Notes under the pieces: generated by a model | Seen by the model: only the letters and a program-made list of their open reading frames with translations | The model's database searches: none | Told to the model about the DNA's origin: nothing | NCBI GenBank assembly: GCA_003153555.1 | Contig: PLZS01000121.1 | Location: 1 to 44,106, forward strand | Reading direction: 5' to 3' | Source: Candidatus Melainabacteria bacterium | GTDB lineage: Bacteria > Cyanobacteriota > Vampirovibrionia > Obscuribacterales > Obscuribacteraceae | Length of the DNA: 44,106 nucleotides | Shown: positions 26,801 through 34,617 of the stretch, piece after piece | Layout: the number at the start of each line of letters is the position of its first letter | How positions within the stretch are numbered: position 1 is the stretch's first letter | Position numbers and translations under genes: made by a program

Positions 26801-26944
26801 CGTTGTGAGGAGCTGCCCCCACCCCCTGAGCCGCCGCCTTTACCATTTTATGATCCAGGCCCCGCGGAAGGCCACCCAGACCCCCCAACCCAGTGGCATG
26901 CTGACAACTACCATTCGTGGGGTGACGGCGACAGCATCCAATAG
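26801..26944 (+). other. In-frame proline-rich extension beyond the TGA stop
   Basis: The frame of the 1216-residue protein continues for 47 codons after its TGA. It reads CEELPPPPEPPPLPFYDPGP, later WHADNYHSWGDGDSIQ, and ends at TAG 26942-26944. Composition matches the Pro-rich tail before the stop, so the TGA may be a recent mutation or be read through at low level. A second frame is also open over part of this stretch. Confidence 0.45.
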
Positions 26945-27038
26945 TCTTTAAATTATCTCAATAACTACTTTTGTGCACCAGGCAATGAAACGAAGAATTC
27001 ACGAAACTTGCTGTAGCCTCAGAAATCACTTTAGATTC

Positions 27039-27371
27039 TTAGCAAGAAATTCTGCCATGAGCCTCACGCTGGCCTCGCTTTCGCGGGGATTCGCAATAAC
27101 CTAACTTTGCCAACCCCGATGCCATGTCTGTCATATCGCTTTTGTTTCCAGCACCCCAGCCACCACCATGTATACACACCACCACAGGCAGTGGCCCTGC
27201 GCTGCTGGCTCGTCTGAATAAATCCAGGTGCAGTGGTCTGCCAGCGACCGTCGCATAACAAATATCGCGCGTGACTGATACATCTGAAACCGACTGAGCG
27301 ACGCCTCCTAAACGGGAGCCGCAGGCAAAGCCGATCAGTAACGTGGCAATGAGCGTCTTTGCTACATGCAC
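27039..27371 (-). pseudogene. Exported alpha/beta-hydrolase (esterase/lipase type), truncated
   Basis: A GTG at 27371, 6 nt after GGAAG, opens a signal peptide (MHVAKTLIATLLIGFACGSR). The protein then reads DLFRRASSAGPLPVVVCIHG and GGWGAGNKSDMTDMASGLAK, the oxyanion-hole HGGGW motif of esterase/lipase enzymes. Homology ends at LGY, and a foreign CESPRKRGQREAHGR tail leads to a stop. The GxSxG nucleophile, Asp and His are all missing, so it cannot be active. Confidence 0.75.
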
Positions 27372-27420
27372 AAACTTACTTCCTTCATTACACTTAGCGG
27401 GCAAAATCGAACGTCAAGAA

Positions 27421-27840
27421 TCATTCTGCGTTGCCTGCCAATTTTGATTGATATTCTGCACTTCGCTTTCGAACTGCTTCTTTCGCTGCTGCCTTCCTGG
27501 ACATTCGTTCAGGATCACCAAGAAATAAATCAAGAATGTCGTCTACAGCCTCGTCTGGAGTAGACCACTGATTCTTAAAGTCTCCCGGACCTGGGGTAGG
27601 TGTGTGATCCTGAGCATACACATGCCAGTATTGCCCATCAGAATAAAGCACCACACTTGGTGCATCGATATCGACGCCTTCGAATGCCGTCTCATAGTTC
27701 GGAATACTATTTCCTGCTGTGGTCGTTGGTTTTCCAACGCGCACTCCATGCTCCCACGGGTGCTCATCAGGAAAAGGAGGACATATAAAAAGTCCTGCAG
27801 TCTTCAATCGTTGCAAATAACGTTCTTCAATTGCCTTCAT
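27421..27840 (-). CDS. Probable immunity protein for the adjacent papain-like toxin tail (139 aa)
   Basis: A compact acidic soluble protein: MKAIEERYLQRLKTAGLFIC, then VVLYSDGQYWHVYAQDHTPT and DEAVDDILDLFLGDPERMSR. There is no signal peptide. It lies 27 nt downstream of the toxin-tail fragment on the same strand, the usual order of a polymorphic toxin and its immunity gene. I cannot name the family, so the immunity role is inferred from context. It appears intact while the toxin does not. Confidence 0.55.
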   Translation of the reverse strand: MKAIEERYLQRLKTAGLFICPPFPDEHPWEHGVRVGKPTTTAGNSIPNYETAFEGVDIDAPSVVLYSDGQYWHVYAQDHTPTPGPGDFKNQWSTPDEAVDDILDLFLGDPERMSRKAAAKEAVRKRSAEYQSKLAGNAE

Positions 27841-27867
27841 ATACTTCGTCCCACTTTAATTCGATTA

Positions 27868-28158
27868 TTACTCTACTACTTTCTTATAAATAGCTCTACC
27901 AGACCAGTGCTTGAAAAACTCTTTAGTCGTTAGCTCGTATTTCGTTCCTTCCCACGGATCACGCACGCGCAAATTTCCATTTTCACTCATTCCATCGATA
28001 ACAATTGTATGAGGAAGTCCAGAGCGTCCCGCTCCAGGTTCTGGTATAAAATCCGCACCCCATGGACCATTTGCACAGATTTCGCGGAGAGTGCCCGGTC
28101 CCTTCTTCGTAGTCCATTCAGCCCCCAACTCTTCAGCAAGGCTATCCGGAGAAACCAA
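27868..28158 (-). pseudogene. C-terminal fragment of a papain-like/C39-like toxin domain
   Basis: The frame reads SPDSLAEELGAEWTTKKGPG, TLREICANGPWGADF, then LPHTIVIDGMSENGNLRVRD, PWEGTKYELTTKEFFKHWSG and AIYKKVVE. The PHTIVIDG...VRDPW pattern supplies the His and Asp of a papain-like fold as in C39-like peptidase toxins. The catalytic Cys segment that should precede SPDSLAEEL is missing: the frame meets a TGA about 24 nt upstream, and the only start is a TTG. It is therefore an orphan toxin tip. A silent cassette waiting for recombination into a full-length toxin gene is possible. Confidence 0.55.
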
Positions 28159-28542
28159 TCTTCCTCGGAATGCACCTCAACGTACAGAAGTCATGGACTT
28201 CGCCAGCGCTATTAGTAGGTAACCAGCGAGCGTACATCCGAACCAGGGCTCGGAAGGCGTGAATCTCTCAGCCGTTGTAGAAATCATCGTGCTCTACGGT
28301 ACAAGCTTGGTCGAAATCAACGTCCGGCGTGCACCAACAATAACTTTCCGATTTAGGACAGTCGGCTATACCCAAAATTTACACACTCTGTTCCGGATTT
28401 AGTTCTGGCTACGGATGTACAAACTAAGAGTTCGGTTCTGACTTTCTGAAAAGACCTCACTACCGGATCTCCCTTCTTCAAACACATTAATTCAAACGGA
28501 CGCACTGAGCGACCGTCAATTTACTCTGGCGAGGAGCGAAAC
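28159..28542. other. Intergenic region before the 60-residue peptide gene
   Basis: No convincing gene is seen. The right half holds copy F of the 30-bp element and the leader of the peptide gene. The left half may contain decayed upstream sequence of the toxin domain. Confidence 0.4.
28368..28397 (+). promoter_or_regulatory. 30-bp upstream element, copy F
   Basis: It reads ATACCC, AAAATTT, then ACACACTCTGTTCCGGA. It shares the ACACTCTGTTCCGGA variant with copy L. It points toward the peptide gene at 28543, 145 nt away. Confidence 0.78.
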
Positions 28543-28725
28543 ATGACTGACTCTGAACAAATTCGTGAGTTTTTCCACAGAATGGCAAATGGATTAACGA
28601 TCAGCGTAAACAGTGAATCGTCGAGAAACAATCGCTTTCCGCGCTCGACTGAACGATGCAATGAAACAGTCGGCGATACCGAAAAAGACTTTGGTGTCGG
28701 ATTGCCACCTTTAGCAGGTCATTAG
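28543..28725 (+). CDS. 60-residue peptide with conserved DFGVGLPPLA tail
   Basis: The ATG follows GGCGAGGAGCG, nearly the same ribosome binding site as for the related peptide at 17613. The N-terminus (MTDSEQIREFFHRMANGL) and the C-terminal DFGVGLPPLAGH match that peptide, while the middle (SESSRNNRFPRSTERCNETV) does not. It has its own copy of the 30-bp element and its own strong terminator, so it is a single-gene unit. It has no signal peptide and no known family. The fixed ends argue that it is a real gene in spite of its size. Confidence 0.8.
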   Translation: MTDSEQIREFFHRMANGLTISVNSESSRNNRFPRSTERCNETVGDTEKDFGVGLPPLAGH

Positions 28726-28817
28726 ATCGTGACAAATGAAAGTATGAGCGGATGAATAAATCATCGGCTGTATTCAGACCCTAAAAAAGTCACTGCAACC
28801 AGGGACAGACGAAGTAC

Positions 28818-28860
28818 AAGACAGACCTCTTCGATATCGAAAAGGTCTGTCTTTGTGTTT
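28818..28860 (+). terminator. Strong Rho-independent terminator
   Basis: Arms AAGACAGACCT and AGGTCTGTCTT enclose a further perfect palindrome (TTCGATATCGAA). The stem is followed by a T-rich stretch. It closes the peptide unit and, by its symmetry, could also stop minus-strand transcription. Confidence 0.8.
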
Positions 28861-29014
28861 AAGACTGTTTTTCTTAGTTTGCAGTTTCCCTCTCTCGTAC
28901 TTCTACACTTCTACTACAAGGTCTACCCCGATCTGAGCTGCGGAGACTAGTTGGCCGATAATGAGGCTTAGAATTATCCGAACCAACAACAATTAAACTA
29001 AATGGCGGTGCAAA

Positions 29015-30784
29015 TTATGCGATGTGCACTAAAAGCGGTGTCGCTGGTGCATACACCAAATTTGATTGTGACTTCGAGCAACGCGGCAATTGCTGATATT
29101 GATCAAACCACCGAGCTCTCGCCAATAATGACTCAACTTCATCGTCATACAATCCGAATGCCAATAAATGTTCCTTACCCTGGGCGTTGTCAAAACACTT
29201 GAGGAACGACGAAATTCTGGCGCCAGTTTCACTGAATAAGCGGCTGTTGCTCAGGCTATTGAAAAGGTTCTGGTATTGCTCGGAAGAGATATTCTCCCAG
29301 CGCGGTTCTATCGAATCTGGATCAAATATTCCTTCAAGATCTATATTCAATATCTTGTAACTAGAACCAAACGATCCTATAGCAAAATAAGGTTCTGGTG
29401 TCGAGTGGCGAAAACCACCTAGAATCAAACGCTCAACCGCCGCTTCCTCCAATTTTTTTAGAAATTCGCGATCGCGATTTACACATTCTTGAACTTGTGC
29501 TTCCGACCGCGGTTCTTTCAAGAGGGACATGAGACTCCAGATTTTTCTTTCGAACCATTGAGTTGAGCCTGTCGATTCTTTTACGACCGCAATATCTTCA
29601 TCGCAATTTGGTTTCACAGTGCGTATTACAGCGCATGGAAAAGTTCCAAACAGTTGATCGCTGACTTCCGACGCCGCCAGGTCCAGTCTCAAGCTTAACG
29701 GAAGATCGCATCCCTTCTCGACCTGAGAATAAAGAACGTCCATTCGCGGCTGCGTGCCCATAGAAATTCCGGCCCTAGAATATTGCTCTTCGTTGACCTG
29801 CAGTGGACTTTCTAACACTATCGGACTATCGACAAGGCAATGCTTGATACCAGCCCGATCTACAAGACTGTGTTTGGAAATCATCTCCGCGAATGTTGTA
29901 GTCACGTGTTCTATGCCTGAATTGAACGTATCTGCAGGCAGAATGTCGGCGAATGAATCATCGACACTAAATTTGCGTTGTGCCGAATTCAAAATACGTT
30001 TTTGAGACTGCAGATGCGTTTCTGAAACAAAAATACGTCTCACTTTGCCCGTAGCAAATGTGCAGATCAGCTCATTTCCATATCTATAAGTAACTGTGCC
30101 ATCGTTAAATACTTTCAAGTCGCGAACTTGCAGCCCAACGTCAGAGTCACTGTGCCAGGCTCCATCGCAAAACCAAAATTGGGTGCCGTCAGGTTCAGTC
30201 ATCTGGTAAAGTGCGCTTGCGTTATGAGCGAAAGCACGAGTTTGTCCATTCGGATAACGAATTGCGACTATTCGCTTCTCTTTGTCGAACCAAAGAATAA
30301 ACTTCTGGCGAACATTGTGATGCGTAAACGTGCCGTCAATATTTTTGTGTACGATAACGCCATCTACTTTCTTGCACCATAGCGTGCCGTCCGATAGCGC
30401 AACTATATCGACCCAACAAGACTTCCCCTGCCTGTGGAACCAAGTGCCATTCAATTTCGTTAAGAGGACACCATTGTCGCATTGGACATGGATTAGCTTA
30501 TCTTGCTTGCTGTAACCAAGCCTCGTGTTTTCTCCAGTTGTGGAAACGATTTCTATGATTCGGCCCTTGCTATCAAGTTTAATATTCTCGGAACTTTCAG
30601 TAATCTTGAAACTGATTGAGCCATCAAAGAGGACATCTCCTGTAGGAACGTTAGAGGAGGCAGGCGCAACACGGCGCATCAGTGAAAGACTTACCTGATC
30701 GTTTGGCGTAAAGACATCTTTAGCCATTGCACCAAATTCGGTATCAGGAATTAAATTTGTTGGGCTAATATTAGCTTGAGACAT
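29015..30784 (-). CDS. YD/RHS-like protein (589 aa)
   Basis: The start follows AGGAGCC. Residues about 50-260 show repeated short beta units in the style of YD/RHS repeats and of large lineage-specific proteins: IKLDSKGRIIEIVSTTGENT, VDIVALSDGTLWCKKVDGVI, FDKEKRIVAIRYPNGQTRAF and DGTQFWFCDGAWHSDSDVGL. The second half is mixed alpha/beta, with a charged helix (RDREFLKKLEEAAVERLILG). There is no signal peptide, hydrophobic segment or toxin domain that I recognise. It lies 69 nt after the 211-residue gene and shares its upstream element G. Confidence 0.7.
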   Translation of the reverse strand: MSQANISPTNLIPDTEFGAMAKDVFTPNDQVSLSLMRRVAPASSNVPTGDVLFDGSISFKITESSENIKLDSKGRIIEIVSTTGENTRLGYSKQDKLIHVQCDNGVLLTKLNGTWFHRQGKSCWVDIVALSDGTLWCKKVDGVIVHKNIDGTFTHHNVRQKFILWFDKEKRIVAIRYPNGQTRAFAHNASALYQMTEPDGTQFWFCDGAWHSDSDVGLQVRDLKVFNDGTVTYRYGNELICTFATGKVRRIFVSETHLQSQKRILNSAQRKFSVDDSFADILPADTFNSGIEHVTTTFAEMISKHSLVDRAGIKHCLVDSPIVLESPLQVNEEQYSRAGISMGTQPRMDVLYSQVEKGCDLPLSLRLDLAASEVSDQLFGTFPCAVIRTVKPNCDEDIAVVKESTGSTQWFERKIWSLMSLLKEPRSEAQVQECVNRDREFLKKLEEAAVERLILGGFRHSTPEPYFAIGSFGSSYKILNIDLEGIFDPDSIEPRWENISSEQYQNLFNSLSNSRLFSETGARISSFLKCFDNAQGKEHLLAFGLYDDEVESLLARARWFDQYQQLPRCSKSQSNLVYAPATPLLVHIA

Positions 30785-30853
30785 TGCAATCGGCTCCTGA
30801 ATATGACTGGGCGGAGCTTACGGAAATCAGGCAATGCCTAGGGTCTACTAACT

Positions 30854-31489
30854 TCATCGATTCGAACCATAGAAATAAGATCGCGAATATCCACGATTTT
30901 CAACGAAGAACGGCTTATACCCTTCGTACTCTTTCCCTTTCTGGCTTTGCGAAAACGTAGTTTCAGTACAGTTACCTTCGTCACTGTAAAACTGAGGAAT
31001 TTTGCTCTTCGCGTAAAAGGGTGAAGCAGCAGAACTAGGGGACATATCGTAGAAATTCGAGTAGTTCCCTTGCGTACCATTACTAAAGAAGGATCTATAT
31101 AGCCCAAACGGGGTGAGTTCTATGTTCCAATTTGAATTAGTCGAATCTTGCCATGGCTGCTGTTTTGCGTATGGGCTCTCGCTAAACTCCGGTACCTCAA
31201 AGAGTAATTCGCCATGAACCTTATACGTTCCAAAACTTTGATTGAATTTCGATTTGATATACACCGGAAATAACTCGGCGGAATAGTCAAAATCATTAGA
31301 AGTTTTGTTGTCTACAACTCGAAAAAAGTTTGATGAGCCGAGCTTGCGAAGGAAGCGTCTTTTATATTTCTGAGGCTCATCTACTACAACCAATGAAGTT
31401 TGCACCGGATTCGGTGTGAAGGAAAAACTCTGTGGCTCTCCTACAAATGCCGATGATTGGAATGATGGTGGTAGATTGACAATGCTCAT
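30854..31489 (-). CDS. Unknown 211-aa protein, Ser/Phe/Tyr-rich
   Basis: GAAAGGC precedes the ATG at 31489, and copy G of the 30-bp element lies 55 nt upstream. The protein begins MSIVNLPPSFQSSAFVGEPQ. A basic stretch (YKRRFLRKLGSSNFFRVVDN) is followed by a beta-rich part (FPVYIKSKFNQSFGTYKVHG) and an aromatic C-terminus (FFVENRGYSRSYFYGSNR). There is no signal peptide or membrane segment. I do not recognise it. It is the first gene of a two-gene unit with the YD/RHS-like protein. Confidence 0.7.
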   Translation of the reverse strand: MSIVNLPPSFQSSAFVGEPQSFSFTPNPVQTSLVVVDEPQKYKRRFLRKLGSSNFFRVVDNKTSNDFDYSAELFPVYIKSKFNQSFGTYKVHGELLFEVPEFSESPYAKQQPWQDSTNSNWNIELTPFGLYRSFFSNGTQGNYSNFYDMSPSSAASPFYAKSKIPQFYSDEGNCTETTFSQSQKGKEYEGYKPFFVENRGYSRSYFYGSNR

Positions 31490-31544
31490 GTTTAGCCTTT
31501 CGCACTAGAAGTGCATTCAACCTAATGGCCACGCGGGGAAGAAA

Positions 31545-31574
31545 TCCGGAATGGTTCGTGTATTTTTCCGGTAA
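31545..31574 (-). promoter_or_regulatory. 30-bp upstream element, copy G
   Basis: On the minus strand it reads TTACCGG, AAAAA, then TACACGAACCATTCCGGA. It points toward the 211-residue gene, 55 nt away, the shortest spacing of the set. Confidence 0.8.
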
Positions 31575-31783
31575 CTGATGAACCCGTTAGCAATCGATGT
31601 AAAAGTTCTGGTGTCAAGACGGTGGGTGCACAGAAACCAATACTCGCCACCAAAAATGAAAATACATCGCATAATCATTGAAGTGCGGCCGGAATGTTGA
31701 TATTGAAAAAGTTTGGATAATGCAAGAGAAAAGCCGAGAAGCGGGTGAGGTGTTTTGCGATGTCCGATTTCCTAGACAACCCG

Positions 31784-31813
31784 ATACCAAAAAAATGCAC
31801 AAATAATTCCGGA
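31784..31813 (+). promoter_or_regulatory. 30-bp upstream element, copy H
   Basis: It reads ATACC, A7, then TGCACAAATAATTCCGGA. It differs from copy B at very few positions. It points toward the glycine-zipper gene at 31937, 123 nt away. Confidence 0.8.
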
Positions 31814-31936
31814 GTCTTTTCCTTTGATTCTGTAGATTGTAAGTAAGGTTCAGCCCTTTAAGAAATTGCCATCAAATGCGGTGCAGCGCGACAGGTAGGT
31901 CCGAACTCGTATCCAATCTCAGAAGGGGGTTCATCC

Positions 31937-32393
31937 ATGACTGATGCTCGAACACTAGCCGACAGGATCACCTGAATACGCTGCGGCCGCAGCGTAGTCA
32001 GGTGATCCCACGAAATTGCAACAGGATGCAAGGGACTTGCAAGCCAACCCACAGACCTGGCGTGATGTAGATGCACTTGCTCAAGATTACAACAACCGCG
32101 TCGCCAAAGATCAGCTCCCTCAGGTTACCATTACTCATAACGATGGCCAGACAGAAATTTCAGAAACCCCGCCCTCGACCTCACAAAGCTTAATGTCCCA
32201 CATACTCCAAGACGGAGCAGCCGTTGCGGGAGGTGCAGGTACTGGCGCACTCTTCGGTTCCATTATTGGTCCAGAGGGCACTGCTATAGGCGCAGCCATA
32301 GGCGGTACTCTTGGTGCTATAGCAGCGGGCACGACGGAAGTAATAGACGCGACGGCGCCGAAACCAAAGTCCGTCAAGGTTAGTTCAAAGTAA
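31937..32393 (+). pseudogene. Glycine-zipper protein gene interrupted near its start
   Basis: The ATG at 31937 has a strong AGAAGGGGG ribosome binding site and copy H of the element, but the frame stops after MTDARTLADRIT. The body is in another frame, open from about 31998 (SGDPTKLQQDARDLQANPQT) to 32393. It contains a glycine zipper (GAGTGALFGSIIGPEGTAIG, then GGTLGAIAAGTTEV) that could insert in a membrane. The two frames are separated by a 44-nt palindrome that supplies stops in both. A product from TTG 32016 is possible but lacks a clear ribosome binding site. A strong terminator follows. Confidence 0.6.
31965..32008. repeat. 44-nt near-perfect palindrome
   Basis: The two 22-nt arms (left starting GGATCACCTGA, right ending TCAGGTGATCC, centre GCTGCGGCCGCAGC) match at 21 of 22 positions, with no loop. 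The sequence lies inside the 5' part of a gene. No second copy was seen in the window. Confidence 0.9.
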
Positions 32394-32398
32394 TAACA

Positions 32399-32435
32399 AA
32401 GAGACAAGCCCACATGAGCTTGTCTCTTCAATTCT
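32399..32435 (+). terminator. Rho-independent terminator
   Basis: A stem AAGAGACAAGC with GCTTGTCTCTT encloses a loop of about 8 nt and is followed by a T-rich stretch, directly after the stop codon of the glycine-zipper gene. Confidence 0.85.
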
Positions 32436-32469
32436 TTTGAGCTTTAGACTAGGCTACCGACACAGCTCT

Positions 32470-32740
32470 ATGGAAGACGGATTACCAAATTCGCATCTCT
32501 CCTGCTAGCAGTTGCAGTCGCAGCGATATTGATGATGTGCATTGTTCATCACGAGCGATCGAAAGCTGCGGCTCTACGCAAGACAACTTTAGCGACCGTG
32601 GTTCAGGAAGTGGGCACCCTAGAGTTTTGGAATTCGGAGCAAAGTGGTGCGGAGCATGCCCTGCCGAAGAAGGTAACCGACTTATGGGGGATGTGCACGC
32701 CAAGGCTAAAGCTTGGCGGGAGAGGCATCACGAATGCTAG
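32470..32740 (+). pseudogene. Membrane-anchored thioredoxin-like protein, frameshifted and truncated
   Basis: Three frames together give an N-terminal anchor (RRITKFASLLLAVAVAAILM) and then, after a shift near 32610, VLEFGAKWCGACPAEEGNRL with the CxxC of a thioredoxin fold. The reading ends at 32740 shortly afterwards. The ATG at 32470 is in a third frame and stops after twelve codons. The cis-Pro part of the fold is missing. Family members are periplasmic thiol-disulfide reductases or thioredoxin-like proteins; this copy is a remnant. Confidence 0.6.
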
Positions 32741-32765
32741 CGCACCTAGATCCTCACAAAAGAGG

Positions 32766-32795
32766 TTACCCAATAAATTCACAATACTTTCCGGC
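32766..32795 (+). promoter_or_regulatory. 30-bp upstream element, copy J
   Basis: It reads TTACCC, AATAAAT, then TCACAATACTTTCCGG. It points toward the LysM gene at 32853, 57 nt away. It is more diverged in the CACAAAT part but keeps both ends. Confidence 0.65.
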
Positions 32796-32852
32796 GCCAT
32801 TCCCACGTGCACGAATAAAGTTACTGCATCTCCCCGATTCTAGGTATTAGTT

Positions 32853-34340
32853 ATGGCACCGCAGCTAGAACGTCAAACAACAGCAGAGCGGCAGAACACG
32901 CTTACAAATGCCGATAATTCCATGGCCAACGTGGTCAGGGAATATAACACGCCAGGCACAAACCCCCAGCAGCAGCAGCAGCGTTCGAATGATTTGGCGG
33001 GGCTTAATGGGACCCTTGAAACAAGCGGAGTGATTCCGGGCCTTACGATCACCGATATGCATTCCAGCAAGCCAGGTGACCCTAATGCGCCTGAGGCTGT
33101 GACGATGCAGACGAGTGATCCAACAACAGGGGGACGGGTCCTGGGAGATGCGCAGTACAATCCTCAAACCCACCAATTGGCATTCGACCGTACTCCTGTT
33201 CTGCCGGGCACAAAAAAACCAGAGCCACCAACCGAAGATGTGCGCGAACACGTAACGGTTGATATGCTCACAGGCCGTGAAACGGTTACGGCCCCTGGTG
33301 AGAATGGCACAACCCGAACCACCACGAGAGATTCCGTCGGTGCTGAAGACCCCACGACCGTCGTTACGGCACCCGCGAATGGGAAACCTGAAGTCGTTCA
33401 AACAGAGGCAACCGACAAGAATGGTGCCACCATGATTACGCAATATCAATATGATAATGGAGGTAATTTAAAAACCTACACACCACCAGGCGGTCAACAA
33501 ACTGAAGTTCCTGCTGGGTCGACGGTAGATCAAAAAACTGGCGTGCTCTTCGCTACGCAGCCGGATGGGACAAAGATCGACGTCACTCCCCAAGGAAGAA
33601 TTTTTACCACCGACCCAACGGGAAAGACATCCTACATCGTCAAACCCGGTGACACACTCTGGGATGTCTCGCGCGACCTTGCCAAAGTGCAGGGCAACCT
33701 GACCCCTTCTGATACCGACATCCAAGGTTTAGCCAGTCAGATCGGTCATGCTGGTGATAACCACAATCCGAATGCAATCAAAGCAGGCGAAACGATCAAC
33801 TTTGGAGTTGGTACCCGGACCGATGCCACTGGACAGGCCGATCCGAATGCACAGGGAGATAATCTGGACCTGACAAAGGCGAAGCCGTCAGACGCCCCGT
33901 CTCCGCCCGCTCCAGCCGGCTGGACGGCTAATCCCGGCAATCCTAATGAGTGGGATAGACCTGGAGGTAAAGTGGATTTACCGCCGGGCGCTAAGAACGT
34001 GCATCCAAATGGAGACAATCTCGAAGCTACTCTGGGCAACGTTACTCTTAGGTATGATAAAGACGGACATCTCAAAGTAACTTCAAATGGAGCCGATCTA
34101 GGCGCAGTTGGGGGCGACAACGTAGCCTTTACAGAGCCGGGTTCCCATTACTTGGTGATTACAAATGGTGGCAAACCAGTTCGGTATTTGAATACCGAAA
34201 ACGGTAGCAGTCTAGAGCAAATGGATGGTCATTGGCGTCACTATACGCCGCCGAAAGGTAAGCTTGTTGATCTCGACGCCAGCTTTGTGCCAAAACCGGA
34301 TGACCAAGGCAATGTTGATCTGCCAGCCGGACAGCTCTAA
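32853..34340 (+). CDS. LysM-domain protein (495 aa)
   Basis: Residues about 261-316 form one LysM domain (SYIVKPGDTLWDVSRDLAKV, then DIQGLASQIGHAGDNHNPNA and IKAGETINF), which binds glycan such as peptidoglycan. The preceding 260 residues are Thr/Pro/Asn-rich, with an LTGRETVTAPGENGTTRTTT-type YD-like pattern. The C-terminal 180 residues have short beta units (VTLRYDKDGHLKVTSNGADL, LVITNGGKPVRYLNTENGSS). There is no signal peptide. Copy J of the element lies 57 nt upstream; the Shine-Dalgarno sequence is weak. The giant gene begins 277 nt downstream on the same strand. Confidence 0.85.
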   Translation: MAPQLERQTTAERQNTLTNADNSMANVVREYNTPGTNPQQQQQRSNDLAGLNGTLETSGVIPGLTITDMHSSKPGDPNAPEAVTMQTSDPTTGGRVLGDAQYNPQTHQLAFDRTPVLPGTKKPEPPTEDVREHVTVDMLTGRETVTAPGENGTTRTTTRDSVGAEDPTTVVTAPANGKPEVVQTEATDKNGATMITQYQYDNGGNLKTYTPPGGQQTEVPAGSTVDQKTGVLFATQPDGTKIDVTPQGRIFTTDPTGKTSYIVKPGDTLWDVSRDLAKVQGNLTPSDTDIQGLASQIGHAGDNHNPNAIKAGETINFGVGTRTDATGQADPNAQGDNLDLTKAKPSDAPSPPAPAGWTANPGNPNEWDRPGGKVDLPPGAKNVHPNGDNLEATLGNVTLRYDKDGHLKVTSNGADLGAVGGDNVAFTEPGSHYLVITNGGKPVRYLNTENGSSLEQMDGHWRHYTPPKGKLVDLDASFVPKPDDQGNVDLPAGQL

Positions 34341-34617
34341 TTGATCGTCATGAATCACGAAATTTTGCCAAACATACCTATAAACGGAATCCTCAGCGGT
34401 GCAACGACACCAAGCGTGGTGGTGAACGCATGATGTGGGCATAACAAGTTTTGGCGGCAATAGTGCCTTTGACTCTTAGCTTCGTTACCAAGAATTCCGG
34501 AAAAATTCCCGTTTACCCAATTATGCTTCCACTCTATTAAAATAGGGATTCGGAAGTGCGCCATCAAAACTCCGGATGAAAGAAGAAGAAATTTTATAGA
34601 CAATTGGATCTTCCAGA

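Noticed and set aside
34480..34515. Another copy of the 30-bp element before the giant gene
   Set aside because: TTACC and ATTCCGGA are both present, but the middle A-rich and CACAAAT parts are missing, so the match is too short to count.
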